The notes beneath the pieces are model-generated. The model did not search any database. It saw only the letters and a list, made by a program, of their open reading frames with translations, and was not told the DNA's origin. Shown piece after piece: positions 15,518 to 23,104 of a stretch of 35,392 nt of DNA. Positions within the stretch are counted from its first letter, which is position 1. Each line of letters begins with the position of its first letter. Made by a program: the position numbers and the translations under genes. The stretch comes from JBBRTJ01 sp038244535. Lineage in GTDB: Bacteria > Actinomycetota > Acidimicrobiia > Acidimicrobiales > Ilumatobacteraceae. Location: contig JBBRTJ010000026.1 of NCBI GenBank assembly GCA_038244535.1, forward strand, positions 1-35,392, given 5' to 3'.

Positions 15518-16489
15518 TCAGCCGATGGCGGCGAGGAACTCGAGCACTGCGGCGTTCACCTCGGCCGGGCGCTCCTGCTGCGTCCAGTGCCCGCACCCGG
15601 GCAGGATGATCGAACGATGGAGGTGGGGGACGGTCACCGGGAAGCGGGCAATGGCCGGGGCGCCCCACACTGTCGGGCCATCACGATCGCCACCGATGAA
15701 CAGCGCCGGCACATCGATCCTGTGTTGGCGGAACAGGCCGAGGTCCTCCCAGTCGCGATCGACGTTGCGGTAGCGGTTGAGACCGCCGGTGAACCCGGTG
15801 CGCTCGAACTCCGCCACGTAGACGTCGAGCTCGTCCTCGGACAGCCAGCCCGGCATCTCGGCCGGGAAGCTGAAGCGGTCGCCCATCTTTGCCCCGTACG
15901 GGATGGTGGCCAACGTTCCCCCCGACACGCCCGTGACCGGCGCGTCACCCGAGGCGCTGAAGTAGAAGCCGAGGAGCCACCTGCGCACGTCGGCTTCGAG
16001 CTCGGCCTCGGCGCGGCCCGGGTGCTGGAAGTACTCGACGTAGAACTCCTCGTCTCCCGCCAGCGCCCGGTAGGCGTCCGATGGACGAACGTCGCCGGCA
16101 GGCGCGTACGGCACGGAGAGTCCGACAACGGCGCGGAACACGTCCGGCCGCAGCAGCGCCGAGTTCCACGCCATCGGCGCGCCCCAGTCGTGACCGATGA
16201 CGACCGCGTGCTGCTCGCCGAGGGCTTCGACGAGGGCAACGTTGTCGGCGACGTGGCGCAGCATCCGGTAGGCCTCGATCGGATGGGGCTTTGACGAGCG
16301 GCCGTAGCCCCGCACGTCGATCGCGACCGCCCGGTAACCGGCGGCGGCTAGGGCATCGAGCTGGTGGCGATACGAGTACCACGACTCTGGGAAGCCGTGC
16401 ACCATCAGCACCAGCGGCCCCTCCCCCGCCTCGACGCAATGGAGGCGGATGCCGTTGACGGGCACGATTCGATGGGTCCACTCAGCCAT
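15518..16489 (-). CDS. alpha/beta-fold epoxide hydrolase
   Basis: A 323-residue soluble hydrolase. HGFPESWYSYRHQ carries the oxyanion HGxP, the nucleophile is Asp101 in GHDWGAP, the acid is in GGDRD (266-270), and His301 lies in GCGHWTQQERP. Two lid tyrosines typical of epoxide hydrolases are present in EFYVEYFQHPGRAE and GLNRYRN (Tyr240). Asp instead of Ser as nucleophile plus both lid tyrosines argues for epoxide opening rather than ester cleavage. Haloalkane dehalogenase is less likely. It lies 57 bp after the SnoaL-like gene on the same strand. Close to P450 genes, it could act on epoxides they make (inference). Confidence 0.85.
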   Translation of the reverse strand: MAEWTHRIVPVNGIRLHCVEAGEGPLVLMVHGFPESWYSYRHQLDALAAAGYRAVAIDVRGYGRSSKPHPIEAYRMLRHVADNVALVEALGEQHAVVIGHDWGAPMAWNSALLRPDVFRAVVGLSVPYAPAGDVRPSDAYRALAGDEEFYVEYFQHPGRAEAELEADVRRWLLGFYFSASGDAPVTGVSGGTLATIPYGAKMGDRFSFPAEMPGWLSEDELDVYVAEFERTGFTGGLNRYRNVDRDWEDLGLFRQHRIDVPALFIGGDRDGPTVWGAPAIARFPVTVPHLHRSIILPGCGHWTQQERPAEVNAAVLEFLAAIG

Positions 16490-16546
16490 GCGGGGCAGCC
16501 TGCCAGGTCGGCCCGTCTGGCGGCCAAGGCGACGGAGGTGGAGCGC

Positions 16547-16969
16547 TCAGCGGGGGCGAACGGCGAGCACCTGCTGTGGATCGAAGTACTCGGTCCATGC
16601 CGCGATGCGACCACCGGCGATCCGGAACAACCAGCAGTACGTGTTGGCATAGCCGGCACCGCTGGCCATCGATCCTTCGCTGCGGCACGTGGCGACGAAC
16701 CGCTCAGGGTCCTCGGTGGCCAAGATCTCGAGGTCGAGGAACACCAAGGTGGGCATGCGCCGACGCGCCGCTCCGAACCGGGCCTCGATGGCGGCGCGTC
16801 CCTCGAACCGAGTCGGCTCACCGGTGACGGAGAACGGAGTCGAAGCGACCACATCGTCGGCGAGCAGCTCGTGCCAGCCATCGACGTCGTTCTCGACGCC
16901 GAGACGAGCGAAGAAGGCGGCCACGACCTCTCGGGATGACGGCGCGACGCTCACGGCCGGAAGGATCAT
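16547..16969 (-). CDS. SnoaL-like (NTF2-fold) protein
   Basis: A 140-residue protein. Features are VVAAFFARLGVENDVDGWHELLADDVV, a beta strand TRFEGRAAIEARF, and a C-terminal sheet ending WLFRIAGGRIAAWTEYFDP, the usual layout of the SnoaL-like/ketosteroid-isomerase superfamily. Activity cannot be told from sequence: members include isomerases, cyclases and epoxide hydrolases. ATG 16969 is the likely start. A longer frame reaches back into the 40-bp repeats and is judged spurious, although no strong ribosome site precedes 16969. The 40-bp repeat array lies 42-241 bp upstream, and the epoxide hydrolase follows in the same direction. Confidence 0.65.
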   Translation of the reverse strand: MILPAVSVAPSSREVVAAFFARLGVENDVDGWHELLADDVVASTPFSVTGEPTRFEGRAAIEARFGAARRRMPTLVFLDLEILATEDPERFVATCRSEGSMASGAGYANTYCWLFRIAGGRIAAWTEYFDPQQVLAVRPR

Positions 16970-17010
16970 CCGTTGCCGCACCCAATGCCAATCGAACCGG
17001 CTCGGTCGGG

Positions 17011-17210
17011 GTGACCGCCAGCCAGAGAAACCGACGGTCAAAACGTCAAATTGACCGTCAGCCGGAGAAACCGACGGTCAAAGTGTCAAATTGACCGCCA
17101 GCCGGAGAAACCGACGGTCAAAACGTCAAATTGACCGCCAGCCGGAGAAACCGACGGTCAAAGTGTCAAATTGACCGCCAGCCGGGGAAACCGACGGTCA
17201 AAACGTCGAA
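17011..17210. repeat. five tandem 40-bp repeats with alternating variants and internal dyads
   Basis: Units run 17011-17050, 17051-17090, 17091-17130, 17131-17170 and 17171-17210. Units 1, 3 and 5 carry AAACGTC near their end and units 2 and 4 carry AAGTGTC, so the real period is an 80-bp pair. Each unit starts with (T/G)TGACCG and carries CGGTCAA; in unit 2 the arms TTGACCGTC and GACGGTCAA are perfect. The four junctions form the 11-bp palindrome GTCAAATTGAC (17045, 17085, 17125, 17165), exact at most of them. There are no unique spacers, so this is not CRISPR. The array lies upstream of the SnoaL-like gene and past the P450 stop. Confidence 0.95.
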
Positions 17211-17213
17211 ATC

Positions 17214-17255
17214 GGCGGATGGCGGATGGCGGATGGCGGATGGCGGATGGCGGCT
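17214..17255. repeat. GGCGGAT heptanucleotide microsatellite
   Basis: Five perfect GGCGGAT copies (17214-17248) and a sixth variant GGCGGCT run directly from the 40-bp array into the stop codon of the minus-strand P450 gene. A 7-bp unit can change copy number by slippage; here that would alter only the P450 3' end and downstream spacing. Confidence 0.9.
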
Positions 17256-18537
17256 ACTGGTCGAAGGCGACGGGGAGGTGCCAGCTGGTGTGGAGCTCGC
17301 CGAGGCGGAGCGAGCGGAGCTCGGGCGTGGCGCCAGGGTCCAGGCGCAGTCCCGGGAGCGCGTCGAGCAGCAGTTGCGACACGCCCACCACAACATCACG
17401 GGTGATCGCGTAGCGCGACCGGGGTCGGTCCTCGGGTACGGCGGGATGTTTCGACGGTGGGCCGAGGCCGAACGTGATGCCCGACGGCAGCCCGTCAGCC
17501 CGGTACTGCCCCCGGGGTTCGCGCTGGCACAGGTCCTTACGCGTGACGATGAACGTGTCGGGATCGCTAAAGACCCGCGGGTCGCGGTTGGCAGCGGCCG
17601 CCGAGCACATCACGAGCGCGCCCTCTGGCAGCAGCCGGCCGAACCGCTCGACCTCGTGGCGGGTGAACCGGGCCGCGGCCAGCACGGGCGTCGAGTGGCG
17701 CACGGTCTCCTGGTAGGCGAAACGCACCAGGCGCCGATCGCCGGCCACCAGGGCGAGCTGATCGGGGTGGGTGAGCAGCAAGAACCACAGGTTGGCCAGT
17801 GCCCCATGCATCGTCTCGTGGTCGGCTTCGAGCAGGGTGGCAACGACATCGGCCGCGACCACCGGACCTCCCTCGACCCCCAACCCCGCGAGCACCGACA
17901 ACAGGTCGTCGCCGGGTTGGCGCCGGCGGAGGTCGAGCAGGGGCACGAAGTAGGCCTCGAGCTCCCGTGCGGCTGCCACCCCTCGGTCGCGAGCACGCAC
18001 GTCCCACGTGACGCCGCGATGCATCACCCACCAACGAGCCGCGAACCAGGCGACGTCGTCAGCGGGGACACCGAGCACCGCCGCCAGCAGCTCGACCGGG
18101 AACCGAGCGGCAACGTCGAGCGCGAGATCGAGGGCCGGGCCACCGCGCGCTCCGGCCGCGGCTACGACCTCGGTGACGATGCGCTCGGCCACGACAGGCG
18201 CCAGCGCGTCGATGCGGGCCGCCTCGGCCATGAGGACCGCCAGCTCGTCGCCAAGGTCCCGGCCCCAGCCGTCGAGCCCGATGGTCCAGCGCTTCGGGCG
18301 CGTCTCGAAGTTGGCGTCGTCGACGAACACCGACGTGACGTCGTCGTAGCGCGTGATCCAGAACGAGTTGCCCGACCAGTCCCGGTAGCACGGGTAGTCC
18401 TCGCGCAACACGGCCAGCGTCGGGTACGGGTCGCGGGCGAAGTCCGGAGAGAGCAGCTGGCGGGGCTTGATCTTGGGCGTCGACTGACCGACGCGCTCGC
18501 GCTGGTAGACCTCGTAGGTCCGAAATCCCTCGGTCAT
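17254..18537 (-). CDS. cytochrome P450-like protein lacking the heme-ligand cysteine
   Basis: A 427-residue protein with a full P450 layout: I-helix ADHET (238-242), K-helix ExxR (Glu277-Arg280 in ETVR) and a meander with ANRDPRVFSDPDTF. At the heme loop, where FxxGxHxC is expected, it reads FGLGPPSKHPAVPED (from Phe356), so the cysteine position is Lys363 and the preceding His is Pro. About ten extra residues (PEDRPRSRYA) precede the L-helix. No cysteine codon appears in any frame there, so it is not a simple frameshift. Without the thiolate, normal oxygen activation is not expected; a partner, binding or non-heme role is possible. ATG 18537 is preferred to TTG 18567. It lies 10 bp after the canonical P450, clearly in one operon. 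Confidence 0.85.
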   Translation of the reverse strand: MTEGFRTYEVYQRERVGQSTPKIKPRQLLSPDFARDPYPTLAVLREDYPCYRDWSGNSFWITRYDDVTSVFVDDANFETRPKRWTIGLDGWGRDLGDELAVLMAEAARIDALAPVVAERIVTEVVAAAGARGGPALDLALDVAARFPVELLAAVLGVPADDVAWFAARWWVMHRGVTWDVRARDRGVAAARELEAYFVPLLDLRRRQPGDDLLSVLAGLGVEGGPVVAADVVATLLEADHETMHGALANLWFLLLTHPDQLALVAGDRRLVRFAYQETVRHSTPVLAAARFTRHEVERFGRLLPEGALVMCSAAAANRDPRVFSDPDTFIVTRKDLCQREPRGQYRADGLPSGITFGLGPPSKHPAVPEDRPRSRYAITRDVVVGVSQLLLDALPGLRLDPGATPELRSLRLGELHTSWHLPVAFDQ

Positions 18538-18547
18538 GGCGCGGCGG

Positions 18548-19993
18548 TCAGACGAGATCGACGTCAAGCCACAGCTCGCGGATCGAACCGAGGCCGATGG
18601 GAGCGAGCGAGACGCCGTCGATGTCTTTGGGCATGCGCTCGACGTTGATGGCGACGTTGGCGATGCGGCTCATCAGGATCTTGGAGCCGGCCACAGACTC
18701 TTGGTGCGAGATCCAGGCCCCCGGGCACAGGTGGGGACCGACGCCAAAGGCCATGTGGCTGCACTTCTGGCCGTCGTTGTAGCCGCTTCGCAGCAGCTTG
18801 CCGCTGTAGAGGTCGCTGCGGAAGATGTCGAAGCGCTCAGGGTCGGTGAACACTCGGTCGTCGTGGTTGGCCGCCACGTCGACCATGTTGATGAGCGACC
18901 CGGCCGGGATCGTCACCCCGTGCAGGTCGACGTCGAAGGTGTTGTGGCGTGGCTGGCCACCGATCGATGTCGAGTGGCGCAGGGTCTCGTGGAACGCGGC
19001 ATCCCACAAGCGGGGATCGGCCCTCACCGCCTCGTACTGATCGGGGTGCTGCAGAAGCAGGTACCACATGTTCAAGATGGCGCCCCGGGTGGTCTCTCCC
19101 CCACCGCCCACCACCAGCGCGATGTTCGAGGTGATCTCCTCGGTCGACAGGTAGTCGCCGTCGACCTTGGCCTCGCACAGCTGGCTGATGATGTCCTTGC
19201 CCACGACGTTGCCCTCGGCGTCATAGAGGTAGGTCGGTCGCGCCCGACGCTCGGCGACCAGGTCGTCGAGGTAGTCCTCGAGGTCCTGGCGCGCCTCGAG
19301 GCCCTGCTGGTGGGTGGCCGAGCCACCGAGGCCCAACATCATCGACGAGTACCAGTAGAAGAACTGCGACCGGGCCTCGTCGGGGAAGCCGAGCACCTGG
19401 CACACGACGCTGATCGGGAACTCGTTGGCGAAGGCCTTGGCCAGCTCGATCGTGTAGCGGCCGGTGGCACGATCGAACAGCACGCCACGTTCCGGGTCCG
19501 GCTCGGACCACGACGAGATCATGTCGGCCGCAAGGCGCTCGATGGCCGGGACGCGCTTGTCGAGCGCCTGTCCGACGAGATGGCGGCCGTAGAGGTTGCG
19601 CCGGCGGCGGTGCTCGACGCCACTGAGCTCGAGTTGGGTGTTGCCGAGCACACCACTGGAGGAGCCCTTGGGGATCGTGTTGTACCCGACCTCGTCGAAG
19701 TAGCAGGTCGTGACGTCGGCGTAGCGGGTCACGTAGTAGCTGTTGTGGAGGTGGTCGTGGTACACGGGGTAGTGGTCGCGCATGATCCGGTAGTACGGGT
19801 ACGGGTTGCGCACGAACTCGGCCGTGTCGAAGACCCGGGGATCGAGCAGCGGGGTGCCATCAGGCGCATGGCCCATGTCGACGGCCTGCCCGAGCGGCAT
19901 CAGGGGGAAGGCGACGGCGCTCCCGGCGGTCGGCCCATCACCCAACTCGAACGCTTCGCCGAGCACGGTGCGCAACGAGGTCGTGGTGCTCAT
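18548..19993 (-). CDS. cytochrome P450 (canonical)
   Basis: A 481-residue P450, somewhat long for a bacterial enzyme because of an extended N-terminus. Motifs: I-helix VGGGGETTRG, K-helix HETLRHS (ExxR) and heme loop FGVGPHLCPG with the cysteine. It is soluble, with no membrane anchor, so it needs a ferredoxin. The 7Fe ferredoxin gene that diverges from its promoter 72 bp away is the natural partner. The substrate is unknown. ATG 19993 follows GGGGAG at five bases. It heads an operon with the cysteine-less P450-like gene. Confidence 0.92.
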   Translation of the reverse strand: MSTTTSLRTVLGEAFELGDGPTAGSAVAFPLMPLGQAVDMGHAPDGTPLLDPRVFDTAEFVRNPYPYYRIMRDHYPVYHDHLHNSYYVTRYADVTTCYFDEVGYNTIPKGSSSGVLGNTQLELSGVEHRRRRNLYGRHLVGQALDKRVPAIERLAADMISSWSEPDPERGVLFDRATGRYTIELAKAFANEFPISVVCQVLGFPDEARSQFFYWYSSMMLGLGGSATHQQGLEARQDLEDYLDDLVAERRARPTYLYDAEGNVVGKDIISQLCEAKVDGDYLSTEEITSNIALVVGGGGETTRGAILNMWYLLLQHPDQYEAVRADPRLWDAAFHETLRHSTSIGGQPRHNTFDVDLHGVTIPAGSLINMVDVAANHDDRVFTDPERFDIFRSDLYSGKLLRSGYNDGQKCSHMAFGVGPHLCPGAWISHQESVAGSKILMSRIANVAINVERMPKDIDGVSLAPIGLGSIRELWLDVDLV

Positions 19994-20065
19994 GGATGCT
20001 CCCCTTGTCGGCTCGGGCGACTATAACGATCGCTCGACCCAACCTCCCAAGAGGAGCTGGCCAAC
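19994..20065. promoter_or_regulatory. divergent promoter region, P450 operon and ferredoxin
   Basis: The 72-bp gap holds TATAAC (20022-20027) on the plus strand and, read the other way, TATAGT ending at 20021, the only AT-rich element in the gap and a likely -10 for one or both directions. No clear -35 was found. A small CCTC/GAGG hairpin overlaps the GAGGAG ribosome site of the ferredoxin. Confidence 0.45.
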
Positions 20066-20353
20066 GTGCCCGTGTACGTGATCACCGACCCGTGCATCGA
20101 CGTGAAGGACAAGTCCTGCATCGAGGTCTGCCCCGTCGACTGCATCCACACCGACGACGAGGATCGCATCTGCTACATCGACCCGGATGCATGCACAGGC
20201 TGCAACCTGTGCCTGCCTGCGTGCCCGGTCGGAGCGATCTTCACCGAGGACACCTTGCCGGCCGCCGGCCGTGCCTTCGGCGAGGTGAACGCACTCTGGT
20301 TTCGCGACAAGGCTGCGGCGCGGGCCAGGGTCGACGAGCTCGCCAACGGTTGA
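20066..20353 (+). CDS. seven-iron ferredoxin
   Basis: A 95-residue ferredoxin. Cysteines are at 10, 18, 22 and 26, then 43, 46, 49 and 53 (CTGCNLCLPACP). Compared with Azotobacter FdI, the cysteine after the first by three residues is absent, giving one [3Fe-4S] and one [4Fe-4S] cluster, the type that commonly reduces actinobacterial P450s. GTG 20066 has GAGGAG nine bases upstream. It diverges from the P450 pair, so it probably delivers electrons to the canonical P450. No ferredoxin reductase is in the window. The stop is 15 bp from the convergent CHAT gene's stop. Confidence 0.92.
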   Translation: MPVYVITDPCIDVKDKSCIEVCPVDCIHTDDEDRICYIDPDACTGCNLCLPACPVGAIFTEDTLPAAGRAFGEVNALWFRDKAAARARVDELANG

Positions 20354-20368
20354 GGCGGCCTCGCCCAC

Positions 20369-23047
20369 CTACGAGCGACCGGACCCCAGGCAGAGGAAGA
20401 GCGCGGCAGCAGCACAGTCGCCCGGATCGTCGGACCGCAGCACCCTGCGCCGGGCCGCGGCCAAGGCCTCGGCCACCGGAAGCCCGGCCACGAGACCACC
20501 GTGCAGCTCCACCATGAACCGCGCGGTTGCCTCGTCGGGCACGAGGCCCACTGACGCCACAATCGACGAGACGCCCAAGCCGAGCAGCGCGGCCGACGTG
20601 CCGAGCAGCTCGTCGCCGGCGAGCGCGGCAGCGGTGGCGGCGTCACAGGCCGACAGCACGACGGTGGCGGGCACGCGCCTCAGCTGCTCGAGGTCGTACA
20701 CGGTGAGCGGCCCATCGACCGCACGTAGCGACGAGAACAGGGGGCTGTCAGCGCGAAAGGAGCCGTGGGCGGCGACGTGGACGAGGTCGCTCGACTCGAA
20801 CAGCGCCAAGGTCTTGGCCGCGGTGGCCGACGAGCCTGTGAGAGCGGTGGCACCGGCGTACATGCGGGTGATCGCCATCACCTCGCGCTGGGCTCCGGGG
20901 AGATCGGGACCGGCGACGAGCCCGACGCGGCCGCGAGTCGACGGACCGGCGGCGACGCGTTGGGCCCACAGGGCGGCGCTGGGCGCGACGCTGAACGGGC
21001 GAAGGGTCAGTGACGGCAGGGCCGACCACGGCAAGCCGCTGAGCGAGCCTGAGGGCACGATCACGAGCGGCCCCTCAGGTGCCAGGCCCAGCGGGCCCAT
21101 GAGCAGCGCGTCGAGCCGGCCCGCGGCCGCTGACAGACCGGCCGCGAGTGGGCTGGCCCGGTCCGGATCGGTGGACCTCGCTGCCACCCGCCTGATCGCG
21201 GCACGCAGGTAGCGCACCTCGATCACGAGGCCGGCGATCGGTCCGATGCTGTGCAGGGCCGCGTGGCGATCGGTCACGGTGACGGCGACGAGCGCGCCAT
21301 CGAGCTCGACGAACGACACGAGCACGGCCCCGTCGAGATGGCGGCGCAGCTCAGCGGATGTCAGCCGTCGCTCGTCATCGCCGTGGCGGCTGCCGCCGAG
21401 TCGATGGCGGGCCACCACGACACGTTCGAGCCGCGCTGCGGCACGGTCGAGCTCGTCGACGGGCTGCCCTCCGGCGAGGGCACGGCGGCGCCGCGAAGTG
21501 AGGTCACGCAGCTCGGCGAGCGCTGCGGCGAGCATGGGATCCTCGGGCGGTCGAACGGGGGGAACGCCGAGCGAGGTCGCCCGCCAACGGTCGGCCCACT
21601 CGAGCACCGCCAATGGGCGACCGTCGTCGACGGCCAGCCGCAGACCGAGACGGGCCAGCTGGCTCCCGTGGGCCGCTGAGCGGGCCCGAAGCTCGGTCGC
21701 CCCGAGTGTGGCCCGGTGCCGCTCGACCACCGTGAGCCCCGCCGCGATGGCCCGGCGAGCCCCGCGACGATCACCGTCGGCCAGCCGCAGGAGCGCGGTG
21801 GCGTGCCACGCGCCGGCGCGGGCCGAGGCCGGGCCGTTGCGCCGGGCGGTGGCGGCGATGGCCAGCTGCTTGCGGGCCACGTCGACCTGCCCGCGCTCGA
21901 GGGCGAGGCGGCCCGCGAACGTGCGGGCCTGGAGGGCCTCGCGCCGCCAGTGATGGGCATCCAGATCGTCCGCCAGCGCAACCGCCCGGGCCACGGCACC
22001 CGCCGGGAACGATTCGCCCTGGTCGAAGGCGAGAGCCGACGCCTGCATCGCCACGTGCCCCGCCCACGTCGCCCAGGGCCCACGGCGCGACCGCTTCAGC
22101 AGCCGCACGGCCTGCTGTGCCTCGCGTCGGGCCTCGCCCGCCTCACCCCTGGCGAGCAGCGCTCGGGCCAGCACCACGCGGGCCTCGGCCTCGTGCACCA
22201 CGTTCCCGCCTGCACTGGTGGCGACCACGGCCCGCCGCGACACCAGCACGGCATCGTTCGAGAGCGCCCCGATCAGCAGCGCCTCGGCGAGGTCGGCATC
22301 GAGCACCGCGGAGACGCGCCCTGGATCGCCAAGCTCGCCGTATCGGCGCCGGGCCTCGTCAAACCACGCAAGGGCACCAGGCACGTCGCCTCGGCGGGCG
22401 CTGACCACTCCCAGGTTGTGGCCGGCGGCGGCCGAGATGAGGTGCTGGCCGAGTGCCTCGGCCAGCACTCGGCAAGCCATGAGGTCCCGCTCGGCCGCAG
22501 GCAGCTCGCCGAGGGCCAGGTGCCCCAAGCTGCGGTTGATGAGAAGCCGGGCCAACCCGAGATCGTCGCCACCGGCCCTCAGGTGCGGCTCGGCCCGCTC
22601 AGCGGCGACGAGGGCGTCGCGGTGGCGGCCGAGGTGGCTGAGGACCAGCGTCCGCTGGTTCAGCAGGCGACCCAAGGCCGCTCCATCGAGCAACGGCTCG
22701 GCCGCGTCGAGCTCGTCGAGCGCGGCCGTCGTCGCCCCCGCCTCGACCAGCACGATCGCGAGGCTCGAGCGGATCGATCCTTCGAGGTCGGTACGCCCGA
22801 GGCTCCTGGCCTCACGCACGGCCCGGCCGAGGAGACGCCGTGCCTCGCGCATCTCACCGTGCTCATAGCTGGCCCGGCCGAGGGCCCACAGGGCGATCGT
22901 GCGGGTCAGCGGGTCACGGCTGGTGGTCAACGGCGCAGCCAGGCTCGCCGCCAGGGCGGGCTGGTCCTGCACCAGAGCCAACGCCCGCTCGGCATGATCG
23001 TTGGTCTCGACACCACGTCCGAGCGGGACGGGGGTTGTATCTGGCAC
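20369..23047 (-). CDS. TPR-CHAT caspase-like protease 1
   Basis: An 892-residue protein. Residues 20 to about 450 are helical TPR-type repeats (for example SYEHGEMREARRLLGRAV and ALGELPAAERDLMACRVLAE). The C-terminal third is a CHAT domain (clan CD, caspase-like) with His761 in LVHVAAHGSF and Cys801 in VVLSACDAA, 40 residues apart, followed by GTSAALLGLGVSSIVAS. The dyad looks intact, so an active cysteine peptidase is predicted. The TPR part probably senses a partner or ligand. GTG 23047 is the only early start and has a weak ribosome site. It diverges from the S8 protease gene across 57 bp and is paralogous to the gene at 26453. Confidence 0.9.
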   Translation of the reverse strand: MPDTTPVPLGRGVETNDHAERALALVQDQPALAASLAAPLTTSRDPLTRTIALWALGRASYEHGEMREARRLLGRAVREARSLGRTDLEGSIRSSLAIVLVEAGATTAALDELDAAEPLLDGAALGRLLNQRTLVLSHLGRHRDALVAAERAEPHLRAGGDDLGLARLLINRSLGHLALGELPAAERDLMACRVLAEALGQHLISAAAGHNLGVVSARRGDVPGALAWFDEARRRYGELGDPGRVSAVLDADLAEALLIGALSNDAVLVSRRAVVATSAGGNVVHEAEARVVLARALLARGEAGEARREAQQAVRLLKRSRRGPWATWAGHVAMQASALAFDQGESFPAGAVARAVALADDLDAHHWRREALQARTFAGRLALERGQVDVARKQLAIAATARRNGPASARAGAWHATALLRLADGDRRGARRAIAAGLTVVERHRATLGATELRARSAAHGSQLARLGLRLAVDDGRPLAVLEWADRWRATSLGVPPVRPPEDPMLAAALAELRDLTSRRRRALAGGQPVDELDRAAARLERVVVARHRLGGSRHGDDERRLTSAELRRHLDGAVLVSFVELDGALVAVTVTDRHAALHSIGPIAGLVIEVRYLRAAIRRVAARSTDPDRASPLAAGLSAAAGRLDALLMGPLGLAPEGPLVIVPSGSLSGLPWSALPSLTLRPFSVAPSAALWAQRVAAGPSTRGRVGLVAGPDLPGAQREVMAITRMYAGATALTGSSATAAKTLALFESSDLVHVAAHGSFRADSPLFSSLRAVDGPLTVYDLEQLRRVPATVVLSACDAATAAALAGDELLGTSAALLGLGVSSIVASVGLVPDEATARFMVELHGGLVAGLPVAEALAAARRRVLRSDDPGDCAAAALFLCLGSGRS

Positions 23048-23104
23048 GCTCGTCGGGCCTCCGCATCACGTCACAGACATCAGACCACAGGGACGGGAAC
23101 CACC

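Noticed and set aside
16970..17041. Upstream start for the SnoaL-like protein at 17041
   Set aside because: The extra residues are encoded by the 40-bp repeat, whose length is not a multiple of three, so coding is not conserved between units.
17011..17210. CRISPR-like array
   Set aside because: Units are contiguous, near identical and 40 bp long, with no unique spacers and no cas genes.
21716..23104. N-terminal extension of the S8 protease frame (1,019 residues)
   Set aside because: It is antisense to TPR-CHAT 1 and has shadow composition; ATG 23105 has a ribosome site and begins a sensible protein.
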